From the NCBI GenBank assembly GCA_016193485.1, contig JACPRZ010000043.1, positions 160,944 through 224,943 of the forward strand: 64,000 nt of DNA. Reading direction: 5' to 3'. The DNA comes from Bacteroidota bacterium (lineage in GTDB: Bacteria > Bacteroidota > Bacteroidia > JACPRZ01). The first letter of the stretch is position 1, and the number at the start of each line of letters is the position of its first letter. The notes under the pieces are model-generated. The model worked only from the letters and a program-made list of their open reading frames with translations, made no database searches and was not told the DNA's origin. Below are positions 25,126 to 34,666 of this stretch, piece after piece. Position numbers and translations under genes: made by a program.

Positions 25126-26424
25126 TCAATACCCGTATTTTTCTTTCCAGAGTTTTTTCAGCCAGTCGCGGAGTTCATTCTCCCTTTTATTTTTTCCAGG
25201 TTCGTAAAATGTTGTCCCGGTGATTTTATCGGGCAGATATTCCTGCCCTGAAAAATTCAAATCATAATCATGTGCATATTGGTAGTTCTTACCGTAACCC
25301 AATTCTTTCATCAGCCGTGTAGGTGCATTTCTCAGGTGGAGCGGAACCGGCAGGTCACCGCTTTCCCTGACGGCTTTTTTTGCTTTTAGTATGGCTAAGT
25401 ATGAAGAGTTGCTTTTTACCGATAAAGCGAGGTAAATGGCTGTCTGTGAAAGGATGAGGTCACATTCGGGATACCCGATAACGTGTACCGCCTGGAAACA
25501 ATTGTTGGCAAGAACCAGGGCGGTAGGATTAGCGTTACCGATATCTTCAGAGGCGAGGATGAGCATCCTGCGGGCGATGAATTCCGGGTCTTCCCCCCCC
25601 TCTATCATCCGCGCCAGCCAGTAAACGGCTCCATTCGGATCGCTTCCGCGTATGGACTTGATGAATGCCGAAATAATATCGTAATGCTGCTCACCGCCTT
25701 TATCGTAAAGCGCAAGTTTCTGCTGCGCTTTCTCCATCAGTTCCCTGTTGGTAACCACAAAGGGAGCGGTACCCGTTGAAACAAAAAGTTCAACCAGGTT
25801 CAGCAGTTTGCGCGCATCACCGCCCGACAGGCGCAGGAGCACTTCGTTTTCTGCGACCGTTACTGAAATACCTTTCTGCGATTGAAGATATCGGCACGTC
25901 CGCGAGGTTATTTCCAGTAATTCATCTTTATCCAATGGCGATAAAATGTAAACCTGGCAGCGGGATAAAAGCGGAGAGATGACTTCAAAGGAAGGATTTT
26001 CGGTGGTTGCACCTATCAGCGTAATTATTCCCTGTTCCACGGCACCAAGCAGTGAATCCTGCTGCGCTTTGCTGAAACGGTGAATTTCATCAATGAAAAG
26101 AATAGCATTGCCTTTCCCGATCTCAGGCGAGGTCTCGCCTCTGGCGGATTCTTCTTTGGCGCGGTTGATTACCGCCCGTACATCCCTGACTCCCGAATCA
26201 ACTGCGCTTAGTGTGTAAAATGACCGGTTGAGGCGGTCGGCAATTATTCGCGCAAGGGTTGTTTTACCGGTACCGGGAGGACCCCAGAAAATCAATGAAG
26301 GAATATTACCCGATTCAATGGCGGTGCGCAAAACCGCCCCGGTACCTACAAGGTGATGCTGCCCGGTGAATTCATCCAGAGTCCGGGGTCTGAGGGCTTC
26401 AGCCAAAGGTGTCTGAAAAATCAT
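25126..26424 (-). CDS. rarA: replication-associated recombination protein A
   Basis: This is a 432-residue AAA+ ATPase of the RarA/MgsA family, which acts at stalled replication forks. PLAEALRPRTLDEFTGQHHL at the N terminus, Walker A GPPGTGKT (residues 48-55), Walker B ILFIDEIHRFSKAQQDSLL and sensor GATTENPSFEVISPLLSR are all present. The C-terminal part has GSDPNGAVYWLARMIEGGEDPEFIARRM. A palindromic insertion encodes ARGETSPEIGKG at about residues 93-104, just before Walker B. It is likely a surface loop and should not destroy activity. Confidence 0.97.
   Translation of the reverse strand: MIFQTPLAEALRPRTLDEFTGQHHLVGTGAVLRTAIESGNIPSLIFWGPPGTGKTTLARIIADRLNRSFYTLSAVDSGVRDVRAVINRAKEESARGETSPEIGKGNAILFIDEIHRFSKAQQDSLLGAVEQGIITLIGATTENPSFEVISPLLSRCQVYILSPLDKDELLEITSRTCRYLQSQKGISVTVAENEVLLRLSGGDARKLLNLVELFVSTGTAPFVVTNRELMEKAQQKLALYDKGGEQHYDIISAFIKSIRGSDPNGAVYWLARMIEGGEDPEFIARRMLILASEDIGNANPTALVLANNCFQAVHVIGYPECDLILSQTAIYLALSVKSNSSYLAILKAKKAVRESGDLPVPLHLRNAPTRLMKELGYGKNYQYAHDYDLNFSGQEYLPDKITGTTFYEPGKNKRENELRDWLKKLWKEKYGY
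26125..26140. repeat. in-frame palindrome within rarA
   Basis: AGGCGAG-GT-CTCGCCT has 7-bp arms. On the coding strand it gives the residues RGETSP in the loop before Walker B, where related RarA proteins are usually shorter. Confidence 0.55.
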
Positions 26425-26456
26425 CCATGCAAAGTAAGGAAAAAATTAGCAAGAAA

Positions 26457-27251
26457 TTAATACGGATGCTCAAACGAAAGGTAAAATAAAACGCTGTACA
26501 GTATCGGTTTATCCAGAATATGAACCGGTATTGATAATCCCGGAACGATCTGCAGGCCATTTTCAAAATCAATAGCGCCCCTGAACCCTGGATTTATTAC
26601 CCACGATTTTCCGTATAAAATGCGGGATCTGTCGCCTCCGGTTTCCCATCTATGCTTATCTGCAATAAACTCAATCAAAAAATTAAAATTATTATTAACC
26701 ATCCAAATAAAACTGCAACCTGAAGTTGCTGTCATCATTTGTACCATAAGTGACTTATCGAATCTTGAATTGTGCCGGTATATTCCGAAATTAAAATGAG
26801 AAACAAACCTTTTGGAAAATGATATACTGACGGGAATGTTTACCTGGAAACCACTGTTCATCATCTCAATTCTCCTTGATATTATCCTGTAACCCCAGGG
26901 TGTGATAACAGTCAATCTTGGTGTAATTGAAATATTTCCGGTTTTCACAACCTGATACCGGTAATTTAAGAGCAATTCATCAATTTCATAAAGTTTATCA
27001 GTAAAGGAAGTTAAGGGCAGGGTAAAAGAAAATTGGTGCGACTGTCCTTTTAAAGGCCATTCCTGGGTGAGATTGTAAGACCATGAATCATTCATATTAA
27101 AATCAAACAAATTAATATGCTGCACCACCCCCTTCTCCTGGTTATACGCTTCTTCAATAAGGAAGGAATTATCCATAATCTGACTTGTTGCCGGGGAAGT
27201 CAGGAGTGTAAATGAGAGAAAAAAAATAAGAAAGAAGTTCAGATGTTGCAT
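26457..27251 (-). CDS. putative outer-membrane beta-barrel protein
   Basis: This is a 264-residue protein with a signal peptide (MQHLNFFLIFFLSFTLLTSPATSQ). The mature part has regular amphipathic strands, for example QFSFTLPLTSF, LLLNYRYQVV, ISITPRLTVITPWG, FSKRFVSHFNFGIYRH and a terminal strand YSVLFYLSFEHPY ending in an aromatic residue. This fits a small outer-membrane barrel. I recognise no specific family, and neighbours give no clue. Confidence 0.6.
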   Translation of the reverse strand: MQHLNFFLIFFLSFTLLTSPATSQIMDNSFLIEEAYNQEKGVVQHINLFDFNMNDSWSYNLTQEWPLKGQSHQFSFTLPLTSFTDKLYEIDELLLNYRYQVVKTGNISITPRLTVITPWGYRIISRRIEMMNSGFQVNIPVSISFSKRFVSHFNFGIYRHNSRFDKSLMVQMMTATSGCSFIWMVNNNFNFLIEFIADKHRWETGGDRSRILYGKSWVINPGFRGAIDFENGLQIVPGLSIPVHILDKPILYSVLFYLSFEHPY

Positions 27252-27663
27252 GCCAAACGAATCAGGAATCAGTGAATGTCCGGGAAAAATATTTTTGCAA
27301 TAATAATCAAATTATATTCTGGATTGCTCCCCTGAAAATGGTATTATGAAAAATCCGTATCTTTGAACTATACTGCGAATGGGATAAATTATACATTTTG
27401 GTTCTTGAAGGTATAAGGTATAGAGGAATAGGGAATAGGGTGCATTTCCTTATACCCTATACCTTCTTTTCCATATCATTGAATGTACATTTTTATTCCG
27501 TTTTAAGAATAATCCTTAAATAATATATATGAAACATACATGATTGCGAACATACAAACACAAAGAGGGATGAAAATGTTAAGGCACCATCCCGTAAAGC
27601 GGGAGTTATCGGTAGTCAGTAATCTCTATAATCTTTTTTTTTAATCACTGTAATCATTTTCCG
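27252..27663. other. 412-bp spacer with repeat and one -7-like box
   Basis: This stretch has no coding ORF of note. It holds a TATCTTTG box at 27358-27365, the ATACCC repeat at 27407-27466, and an AT-rich run before the metallopeptidase gene. The box is about 300 bases from the gene, so a long leader or another promoter must exist. Confidence 0.5.
27407..27466. repeat. dispersed ATACCCTATACCTT repeat, copy 2
   Basis: GGTGCATTTCCTTATACCCTATACCTT resembles 16311-16350. GAAGGTATAAGGTATA at the left and TATACCCTATACCTTC at the right form an inverted repeat with few mismatches, so the unit can fold as a hairpin. Confidence 0.65.
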
Positions 27664-30600
27664 ATGAAAACCAATATTATTATTTCACTGGTTGTTTTTT
27701 CTGTTATTGCGGCTTCCTATGCGGAACAGAACGATCCTTCCGCTTTGGTGATGAAGTCCAACGGAGATATTACTTTTATCAAAAACACACGGAAAGTCCC
27801 AGTTGCCGAAAAGCAAAATTACTGGTACAGGCAACCGGAATGGCAGGCGTTTTACAGCCGCAATAAGTCATGGAATGCCGAATTCAATGAAACAGCCGGT
27901 TTACCGCGCAGGGCGTATGGTCTATCAATTCCTGCTCCCGGTACGGATACCCGAGACCGGGTTGAATATTTTATCGCTAATGAATTGTCTGAATTTTCCG
28001 TTCCATTGTCTGATCTTGTAATGCAAAATGAAAACTCAAATAAAAAATATACCTGTATCAATTATTATCAGACATACCAGGGTCTTAAAGTACTATTTTC
28101 AAATGTTACTTTCCGGCTTACACCGGCAGATGGCGTTGTCATGTTCGGGCTTGAATTTTACCGGAACATTAACGTTGACCTTAACCCTGCATTTTCTGCA
28201 GAGGATATGAACCCGCTGGCTTCTGCCGGCTTGAAAGATAACGTTGTGAATGCAACCGTTGATAACGGAATGCAAATCTTACCCGTTGAAACAAATAGCG
28301 GTTATTCGTTTCATCTTGTTTATGAAGTTTGGGTTGAAACATCAGGAAAAATTCCTGGAAAATATTACACACTTGTTGATGCTCATACCGGGAAAGTATG
28401 GTACCGGCAGAACCAGGTTCATTCAACTGTTGACGTCACCGTACGTGGGCTTGTAACAGACAATGCTTTTTTTCCCGACACTGCAACAAGAGGGTTACCC
28501 AATCTGCAGGTTACGGTCGCTTCCACTGATTATTTTACCGATGAGAACGGATTTTTATCGTTGACCGGATCTTCACCTGTTTCAGGTAATTTTTCTCTTC
28601 AGGGCTCTTTTGCGGAAGTGTACCGAAACACATCTTCAACCGTTTCAAATTTCAATGCGACACTGAACCCGGGAACCAACAGTGTGAATTTTAACACATC
28701 GGCCTATGTAACGGAAATTGCTGCTTACTACAATGCCAACGCCATCCACAAACATATGAAGAACTGGACACCGGCCGGTTTTACAAATATGGATTTTCCG
28801 ATGGAAGTGAGAGTGGATATTACAACCGACAGTTGTAACGCTTTTTATTCGGGTTTCTCACTTAATTTTTATGCCGAAAGCAGCACCTGCCTTGCTCTTT
28901 CTCTTTTCTCCGATGTGGTTTACCATGAATACGGACATGGGATCAATTATGAATTTTATTCTTACCTGGGAGGTAATTTCGGTAACAGCGCCCTTGGTGA
29001 GGGGTATGCCGATGTCTGGGCTTTTTCTCTTACGAGGAATCCCGTTCTGTCCCAGGGATATGGCAATACTGTCGGATCTTTTATCAGGAGATACGATGCC
29101 GATCCGGCTGTATATCCCGAAGATCTACAGGGAGAATCTCATGCCGATGGGGAGATCATTGCCGGATCATGGTGGGATCTTAACATGAATCTCGATTCAA
29201 TGGAAAAAATGATGGATATTTTTATCGGAACTCATTCCGCCACTCTTTCCCAGGCCGATGGGCAGGAAGGAATTCTCTACCGCGATGTTCTCTTGGAAGC
29301 ATTGCTCTATAATGATGATGATGCTGATCTCTCCAACGGCACTCCTGACGGACAGGACATTTGTGACGCTTTCGGGCGCCATGGCATTTCTCTTGTCTCT
29401 AATGCAACCATTTCCCATACTCCCGTTGATACCGTGCAGGCAAACAGCCCCATGGTGGTCAATGCGGTACTGAGCGGTAGTTCACAATATCTTTTCGGAG
29501 TAGGATTAAATTACCGTGTAAATAATAACCCGGTATGGAATACCATGATAATGACCAATACCGGTGGAAATAATTACAGCGGACAAATACCGCCACAGCA
29601 GGAGGGAACCATTATTTCTTACTATCTTGGAGTTATGGATAATATCTGCGGGAATCTCTCATCCGTCATTCCTTCCGGTGCGGCTGCCGCATCAAAACCT
29701 AACCTTCCGTATTTTATTATTGTGGGATATAAACTAAAAAAGACGGATGATTTTGATGTGAATTCTCTCGGAACCTGGACGGTCGGATTGCCGGGAGATA
29801 ATGCCATAACCGGGATGTGGACTATTGACGACCCTGCCGGAACATATGATAATTCCGCAACTCCTGCAGTGGAGGTCCAGCCCGAGGATCAGCATACTCC
29901 GGGTGGATTGTTTTGTGCGGTTACGGATAACCGTACCGGATCAGGTATTGGCGCCTATGACACCGATAATGGAGTAACCACGCTGGAATCTCCTTCGTTA
30001 AATCTTACAACATATCTAGATCCGGTAATATCCTATTACCGGTGGTTTATTAATGATCCGCCCGGAGGCGCAAATCCGGGTAATGACAGATGGGTAGTGC
30101 GAATTTCAGGAGATGGAACAAACTGGGTAGATGTGGAAAATACCTATGCAGCCGATAATTCGTGGCGGTGGTTTGTTTTCAGGGTTCAGGACTTCATCAC
30201 TCCGACTGCTTCGGTAAAATTGCGGTTTTACGCTTCCGACAGTTTATTTCCCGGGCAGGGACTTCAGTATGACGGGGGCAGCATTGTTGAAGCCGCAGTT
30301 GATGATATCCAGGTATGGGAAAAATTACCGCCTTCCATAATTTTTCAGAATATTCTTCCATCGTGTCCAGGGTACTGTGATGGAAGCATCATGGCTACCC
30401 CCCCTGCAGGAACACCTCCCTTTGCTTATCAATGGAATGATTTGGCGAATCAAACTACCCCCACCGCAACGGGATTGTGCGCAGGCCAGTACCAGGTAAC
30501 CATTACCGATTCATTGAATAATTCCGTATCGTCCTATGTTACACTTAATGATGCCCAGCCGCTTACCGGTACAGTAACTTCAACCAATGCATCCTGCGGT

Positions 30601-31089
30601 ACCTGCAGTGACGGGACCATCAGCGCGGATATATCCGGAGGTTCAGGAAATTATTACTACCTCTGGAGTGATGCAAATTCACAGGTATCCTCATCCGCAA
30701 GCGGACTTACCGCTGGGTTGTATTATGTTACCGTTACCGATTCTACCTGTAATCTGACTCAGGTCATTTCCGGAACCATTGGATTTACAGGTATATTTGA
30801 AATCAAACCTGGAGAGATAATCATTCGGCCAAACCCGACTTACGGCCCTCTTGTTATTGAAATTTCAGGCAAGACACTCTTTCATGGCAGAGTAATATTT
30901 GAAGTGATAAATATATTAGGGGAGATTGTTTTTTCATCAGTGGAAAATTTCGACAATCCGGCAGCGATGTCAGGTATTTTGCGATCTTCGCCCGTTACAA
31001 TTGATATGAGCGGTGCTGAACCGGGCATTTACCTGCTGAATATCAGTGACGGGCAGAACAATATCAGGAAAAAATTCGTATTGCATTAA
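27664..31089 (+). CDS. secreted gluzincin metallopeptidase with SprB-type repeats and T9SS sorting domain
   Basis: This is a 1141-residue protein. Signal peptide and an N-terminal FTP-like propeptide (KYTCINYYQTYQGLKVLFSN) come first. The catalytic part has HEYGH (His421, Glu422, His425) and GEGYAD with Glu446 as the likely third zinc ligand, 21 residues after the second His, as in thermolysin/fungalysin-like (M4/M36) peptidases. Then follow a jelly-roll-like domain (about residues 680-890), two SprB-type repeats (PSCPGYCDGSI and NASCGTCSDGTI) and a type A T9SS C-terminal domain (EIIIRPNPTYGPLVIEI ... IRKKFVLH). I infer an exported, surface-bound or released protease. Confidence 0.88.
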   Translation: MKTNIIISLVVFSVIAASYAEQNDPSALVMKSNGDITFIKNTRKVPVAEKQNYWYRQPEWQAFYSRNKSWNAEFNETAGLPRRAYGLSIPAPGTDTRDRVEYFIANELSEFSVPLSDLVMQNENSNKKYTCINYYQTYQGLKVLFSNVTFRLTPADGVVMFGLEFYRNINVDLNPAFSAEDMNPLASAGLKDNVVNATVDNGMQILPVETNSGYSFHLVYEVWVETSGKIPGKYYTLVDAHTGKVWYRQNQVHSTVDVTVRGLVTDNAFFPDTATRGLPNLQVTVASTDYFTDENGFLSLTGSSPVSGNFSLQGSFAEVYRNTSSTVSNFNATLNPGTNSVNFNTSAYVTEIAAYYNANAIHKHMKNWTPAGFTNMDFPMEVRVDITTDSCNAFYSGFSLNFYAESSTCLALSLFSDVVYHEYGHGINYEFYSYLGGNFGNSALGEGYADVWAFSLTRNPVLSQGYGNTVGSFIRRYDADPAVYPEDLQGESHADGEIIAGSWWDLNMNLDSMEKMMDIFIGTHSATLSQADGQEGILYRDVLLEALLYNDDDADLSNGTPDGQDICDAFGRHGISLVSNATISHTPVDTVQANSPMVVNAVLSGSSQYLFGVGLNYRVNNNPVWNTMIMTNTGGNNYSGQIPPQQEGTIISYYLGVMDNICGNLSSVIPSGAAAASKPNLPYFIIVGYKLKKTDDFDVNSLGTWTVGLPGDNAITGMWTIDDPAGTYDNSATPAVEVQPEDQHTPGGLFCAVTDNRTGSGIGAYDTDNGVTTLESPSLNLTTYLDPVISYYRWFINDPPGGANPGNDRWVVRISGDGTNWVDVENTYAADNSWRWFVFRVQDFITPTASVKLRFYASDSLFPGQGLQYDGGSIVEAAVDDIQVWEKLPPSIIFQNILPSCPGYCDGSIMATPPAGTPPFAYQWNDLANQTTPTATGLCAGQYQVTITDSLNNSVSSYVTLNDAQPLTGTVTSTNASCGTCSDGTISADISGGSGNYYYLWSDANSQVSSSASGLTAGLYYVTVTDSTCNLTQVISGTIGFTGIFEIKPGEIIIRPNPTYGPLVIEISGKTLFHGRVIFEVINILGEIVFSSVENFDNPAAMSGILRSSPVTIDMSGAEPGIYLLNISDGQNNIRKKFVLH

Positions 31090-31132
31090 TCCGAAATACA
31101 AATCAAACAATTAAAAGTGCAATAATCCTGTA

Positions 31133-32116
31133 ATGAGTGAAACTTATTTAAATAAAATAATTAATGAAGACGCATTAAAAGCCCTGCCAACTCTTGCTGA
31201 GAATAGTATAGATTTAGTATTAACGGATCCTCCTTACTTTTTAGATAAAATGGATAACCGCTGGGATGAAAAGAAAGTAGCCAGCACAAAATATCATCAT
31301 GTTATTAAGTCATTGCCTGCAGGAATGAGGTTTGACAGGGAACAAGGGAAAAATTTTTACGACTGGTATTATAAAATTTCTAAAGAGATTTTACGGGTTT
31401 TGAAACCCGGTGGTTTTTTCTTCTCTTTTTCAAGTCCGAGATTATATCACCGGATGGTATCTGCAATGGATGATGCCGGATTTTTAATTAGAGATGGTTT
31501 TATTTGGCTTTATACGCAGAATCAGCCGAAGGCAATGAGTTTGAATCATTTTATTGACAGATTGAATGAAAATGAAAAAAGCAGAGACAATCTGAAAAAA
31601 CAGTTGCACGGGTGGAAGACCCCTCAAATAAAATCATGCTTTGAGCCGATTGTAATGGCGCAAAAAGAAGCAGAGGGGACTTTTCTGGAGAATTTCAGGA
31701 AATATAATGTCGGTTTATTGAATACTCATGTGAAGATCGGTAAGGAGATGTATCCATCTAATGTGATTTCAACAGATTCAATCAATGAGGTAGTTGACAA
31801 ATGTTTTTTAATCTCAAAACCTGATAAAAAGGAAAAAGGGGATTTTAATTTTCACAGGACCGTCAAACCATTAAGTTTATGCGAATATATCATCAGATTA
31901 ACGACTTATTCCAATGAAGCAATTGTTCTTGACCCTTTTGCCGGAAGTGGAACAACTCTCGTAGCGGCAAAAAATTTGGGTAGAAAATTTGTCGGCATTG
32001 ATATTAATAAAGAATATATTGAAATAGGAAGGAGAAGAATTAAATCCTTTGAAGCGGATTATTCCATAAATAATGGTGTACCGGAAAAAAAACAATTAAA
32101 GTTTTTATTATCATAA
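31133..32116 (+). CDS. orphan beta-class DNA methyltransferase (N6-adenine or N4-cytosine)
   Basis: This is a 327-residue site-specific methyltransferase. The catalytic motif DPPY ([19 protein letters not shown]) is N-terminal. The SAM-binding motif [24 protein letters not shown] is C-terminal, the order of the beta class. The target sequence cannot be read from it. No restriction endonuclease is adjacent; it lies between the T9SS peptidase gene and floA. Its base composition is more A/T-rich than its neighbours, which suggests recent acquisition, perhaps with a phage or mobile element. Confidence 0.9.
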   Translation: MSETYLNKIINEDALKALPTLAENSIDLVLTDPPYFLDKMDNRWDEKKVASTKYHHVIKSLPAGMRFDREQGKNFYDWYYKISKEILRVLKPGGFFFSFSSPRLYHRMVSAMDDAGFLIRDGFIWLYTQNQPKAMSLNHFIDRLNENEKSRDNLKKQLHGWKTPQIKSCFEPIVMAQKEAEGTFLENFRKYNVGLLNTHVKIGKEMYPSNVISTDSINEVVDKCFLISKPDKKEKGDFNFHRTVKPLSLCEYIIRLTTYSNEAIVLDPFAGSGTTLVAAKNLGRKFVGIDINKEYIEIGRRRIKSFEADYSINNGVPEKKQLKFLLS

Positions 32117-32132
32117 CTTAATTAACAATTTT

Positions 32133-33119
32133 ATGGCACAACTGGGTATTTTAGTGGCGATTGCGGTAGCAGCCCTGATAGGGCTCTGGATACTGCTTTA
32201 TTTTATCCCGATCGGCTTGTGGTTCACGGCTCTTTTATCGGGTGTTCGTATCTCTCTTATTCAACTGGTGCTGATGAGGTGGAGAAAAGTTCCGCCTTCC
32301 ACTATCGTAAACGGGCTGATTGCATCCACAAAGGCAGGTCTGAATCTTACGCGAAACGATCTGGAGGCGCACTATCTTGCCGGGGGTGATGTTCAGCAGG
32401 TGGTCAATGCGCTTATTTCAGCAGAAAAAGCGAATATTGAACTGAATTTTAAATCAGCATCCGCCATCAACCTTGCCGGAAGAAACGTGTATGATGCAGT
32501 GCAGATGTCGGTCATTCCGAAAGTACTCGATACCCCCCCCGTTGCCGCGGTGGCAAAAGACGGAATACAACTTATCGGAAAAGCCCGGGTTACGGTTCGT
32601 ACAAACATCAAACGGCTCGTTGGCGGTGCTGGTGAAGAAACAGTGCTGGCGAGGGTAGGGGAGGGCATTGTCAGCGCGATCGGATCGGCCAACTCGCATA
32701 AACATGTTCTTGAAAATCCCGATTCCATATCGAAACTCGTTCTTTCAAAAGGACTGGATTCGGGAACCGCATTTGAAATTCTTTCCATTGATATTGCCGA
32801 TGTGGATGTTGGGAAAAACATCGGTGCCATGCTGCAGATGGACCAGGCCAATGCCGATAAAAATATCGCCCAGGCAAAAGCCGAAGAGCGAAGGGCTATG
32901 GCGGTGGCCTACGAACAGGAGATGAAGGCAAAAGCGCAGGAAATGAGGGCTAAAGTAATTGAAGCCGAAGCCGAAGTACCCAAGGCAATGGCAGAAGCAT
33001 TCCGCAGCGGCAATCTCGGCATCATGGATTACTACCGCATGAAAAATATTGAAGCCGATACCGATATGCGGCAATCAATTTCCAAACCTGGCGGACAGAA
33101 ACCGAAAGAAGGAGGATAA
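32133..33119 (+). CDS. floA: flotillin-like protein FloA
   Basis: This is a 328-residue FloA (YqfA/UPF0365) protein that organises membrane microdomains. The N-terminal hydrophobic hairpin (residues 5-45) anchors it to the inner face of the membrane. [39 protein letters not shown] and the long Ala/Glu-rich coiled-coil tail ([19 protein letters not shown]) are typical. It starts 16 bases after the methyltransferase stop and is followed within 10 bases by the SDR gene, so these may share a transcript. Confidence 0.96.
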   Translation: MAQLGILVAIAVAALIGLWILLYFIPIGLWFTALLSGVRISLIQLVLMRWRKVPPSTIVNGLIASTKAGLNLTRNDLEAHYLAGGDVQQVVNALISAEKANIELNFKSASAINLAGRNVYDAVQMSVIPKVLDTPPVAAVAKDGIQLIGKARVTVRTNIKRLVGGAGEETVLARVGEGIVSAIGSANSHKHVLENPDSISKLVLSKGLDSGTAFEILSIDIADVDVGKNIGAMLQMDQANADKNIAQAKAEERRAMAVAYEQEMKAKAQEMRAKVIEAEAEVPKAMAEAFRSGNLGIMDYYRMKNIEADTDMRQSISKPGGQKPKEGG

Positions 33120-33128
33120 ATTACCAAA

Positions 33129-33917
33129 ATGAATGTTGATCTTTCCGGAAGGCACGCCCTTGTTTGCGGTAGTTCGCAGGGTATCGGCCGTGCTATTGCG
33201 ATAGAACTTGCTTCATTAGGAGCCTCAGTTACACTTGTTTCACGTAGTGAACAGGGGATGAATGAAGTGCTGGGAAAGTTAAAATCCAGTGATACCCAGA
33301 AGCATAGTATCCTGGTTTCAGATATGGGTAAACCTGCTGAAATAAAAGAAAAAATCCCTGCTTATTTAAGTAATAATCCACCGGTAAATATATTGGTTAA
33401 TAACACAAGCGGACCTCCTGCAGGCCAGGCAATCGATGCGACCACTGAAGAATACCTTGATGCATTCAACAAGCATATTATTTCAGGGCAAATTATTACA
33501 CAGGCATTGATTGAAGGTATGAAAAAAAGCGGTTATGGACGAATCATCAACATCATTTCCACTTCGGTAAAACAACCCATAAAAGACCTTGGTGTTTCCA
33601 ATACCATCCGCGCGGCAATGGCTAATTGGGCGAAAACCCTCTCTTTTGAATTGGGACAGTTTGGTATAACGGTTAACAACATTTTGCCCGGTGCCACCAA
33701 TACCAACCGGATGATTGAGATACTTGAACGGATTTCTAAAAAAACAGGTATTCCCTTTGAAAAAGTAAAGCATGATGCTACCCTTGAAATTCCGTTGGGC
33801 CGCTTTGCCGAACCGGAAGATATTGCAATGGCGGTTGCCTTTCTCGCCTCTCCTTCGGCTTCTTATATTTCCGGAATCAACCTGCCGGTTGACGGTGGCC
33901 GCCTGAAGACACTCTGA
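33129..33917 (+). CDS. short-chain dehydrogenase-like protein lacking the usual catalytic Tyr/Lys
   Basis: This is a 262-residue SDR fold. The cofactor loop CGSSQGIGRAIA and a C-terminal ISGINLPVDGG are clear. In the active site, where SDRs have Ser...Tyr-x-x-x-Lys, the sequence reads IISTSVKQPIKDLGVSNTIRAAMANW, so aligning with the usual YSASKAA gives Ser in place of Tyr and Arg in place of Lys. This matches a known subgroup of beta-ketoacyl-reductase-like SDRs without a full tetrad. The function is unknown, possibly non-standard catalysis or ligand binding. It likely shares a transcript with floA. Confidence 0.85.
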   Translation: MNVDLSGRHALVCGSSQGIGRAIAIELASLGASVTLVSRSEQGMNEVLGKLKSSDTQKHSILVSDMGKPAEIKEKIPAYLSNNPPVNILVNNTSGPPAGQAIDATTEEYLDAFNKHIISGQIITQALIEGMKKSGYGRIINIISTSVKQPIKDLGVSNTIRAAMANWAKTLSFELGQFGITVNNILPGATNTNRMIEILERISKKTGIPFEKVKHDATLEIPLGRFAEPEDIAMAVAFLASPSASYISGINLPVDGGRLKTL

Positions 33918-33920
33918 ATA

Positions 33921-33955
33921 ATTTGCAAAATCATTCAGCATCAGTATACCATGCC
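33921..33955. repeat. inverted copy of the GTATACTGATGCTGAATGATT repeat
   Basis: The minus strand of ATTTGCAAAATCATTCAGCA followed by TCAGTATACCATGCC matches the left arm of the 11663-11801 element with one indel. It lies between the convergent SDR and response-regulator genes. Confidence 0.65.
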
Positions 33956-33982
33956 GGAGGCAGATCAGGAACTTATTGTGGT

Positions 33983-34666
33983 TTATTTTACTACCAGTTT
34001 GAATCCCACCCCGTGAATATTTAAAATTTCTGCTGAAGGATCGTTTTTAAGGTATTTGCGCAATTTGGTAACATAAACGTCCATACTCCGTGCATTGAAG
34101 TAACTGTCATCCCCCCATATTAATTTCAGTGCATACGGTCGGTCCACTACCTGGTTCAGTGAAAGGCAGAGAAGTTTCAGTAATTCGCTCTCCTTGGAGG
34201 TCAGTTCAAAAATTTTCTTTCCTATGGTAAGGACCTGCCTCCTGCTGTCAAATTCAGTATTGCCGAAACGGAAAACCGAGTCCTCATGCGTTTTCCCGGT
34301 ACTGCCGTACACCCTGCGCATGATGGCATGGATGCGGAGATGCAATTCTTCCATACTGAACGGTTTTGTCATGTAATCGTCCCCACCGAGGCGGAACCCC
34401 GACAGTTTATCTTCCTGCAAATTTTTAGCGGTGAGAAAAAGAATGGGGACAGATTTATTTAACTTCCGGATTTCTTTTGCGAGCGTGAGACCGTCCATAA
34501 CGGGCATCATAATATCAAGAATGCAGAAATCAAATTTTTCAGCAGAAAACTTTTCAAGTCCCTCTTTACCGTTGCGGCAAAGAGTAGCTTCATAACCCCT
34601 TGAAGTAAGGTTTTCCACTAACAGGAAACCGAGGTTGGCATCATCTTCGGCTACGAGAATTTTCAC
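33983..34666 (-). CDS. OmpR-family response regulator
   Basis: This is a 227-residue protein. The receiver domain (KILVAEDDANLGFLLVENL) has the phosphoacceptor Asp in CILDIMMPVMDG and the conserved Lys in TKPFSMEEL. The C-terminal winged helix is of the OmpR/PhoB type (VLTIGKKIFELTSKESELLKLL). Its start overlaps the stop of the histidine kinase gene by 4 bases, so the two form one operon and surely one signalling pair. The signal is not known. Confidence 0.96.
   Translation of the reverse strand: MKILVAEDDANLGFLLVENLTSRGYEATLCRNGKEGLEKFSAEKFDFCILDIMMPVMDGLTLAKEIRKLNKSVPILFLTAKNLQEDKLSGFRLGGDDYMTKPFSMEELHLRIHAIMRRVYGSTGKTHEDSVFRFGNTEFDSRRQVLTIGKKIFELTSKESELLKLLCLSLNQVVDRPYALKLIWGDDSYFNARSMDVYVTKLRKYLKNDPSAEILNIHGVGFKLVVK

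Noticed and set aside
31133-33119. Restriction-modification or defence island around the methyltransferase
   Set aside because: Neighbours are a T9SS protease and floA; no nuclease, helicase or other defence gene is present.
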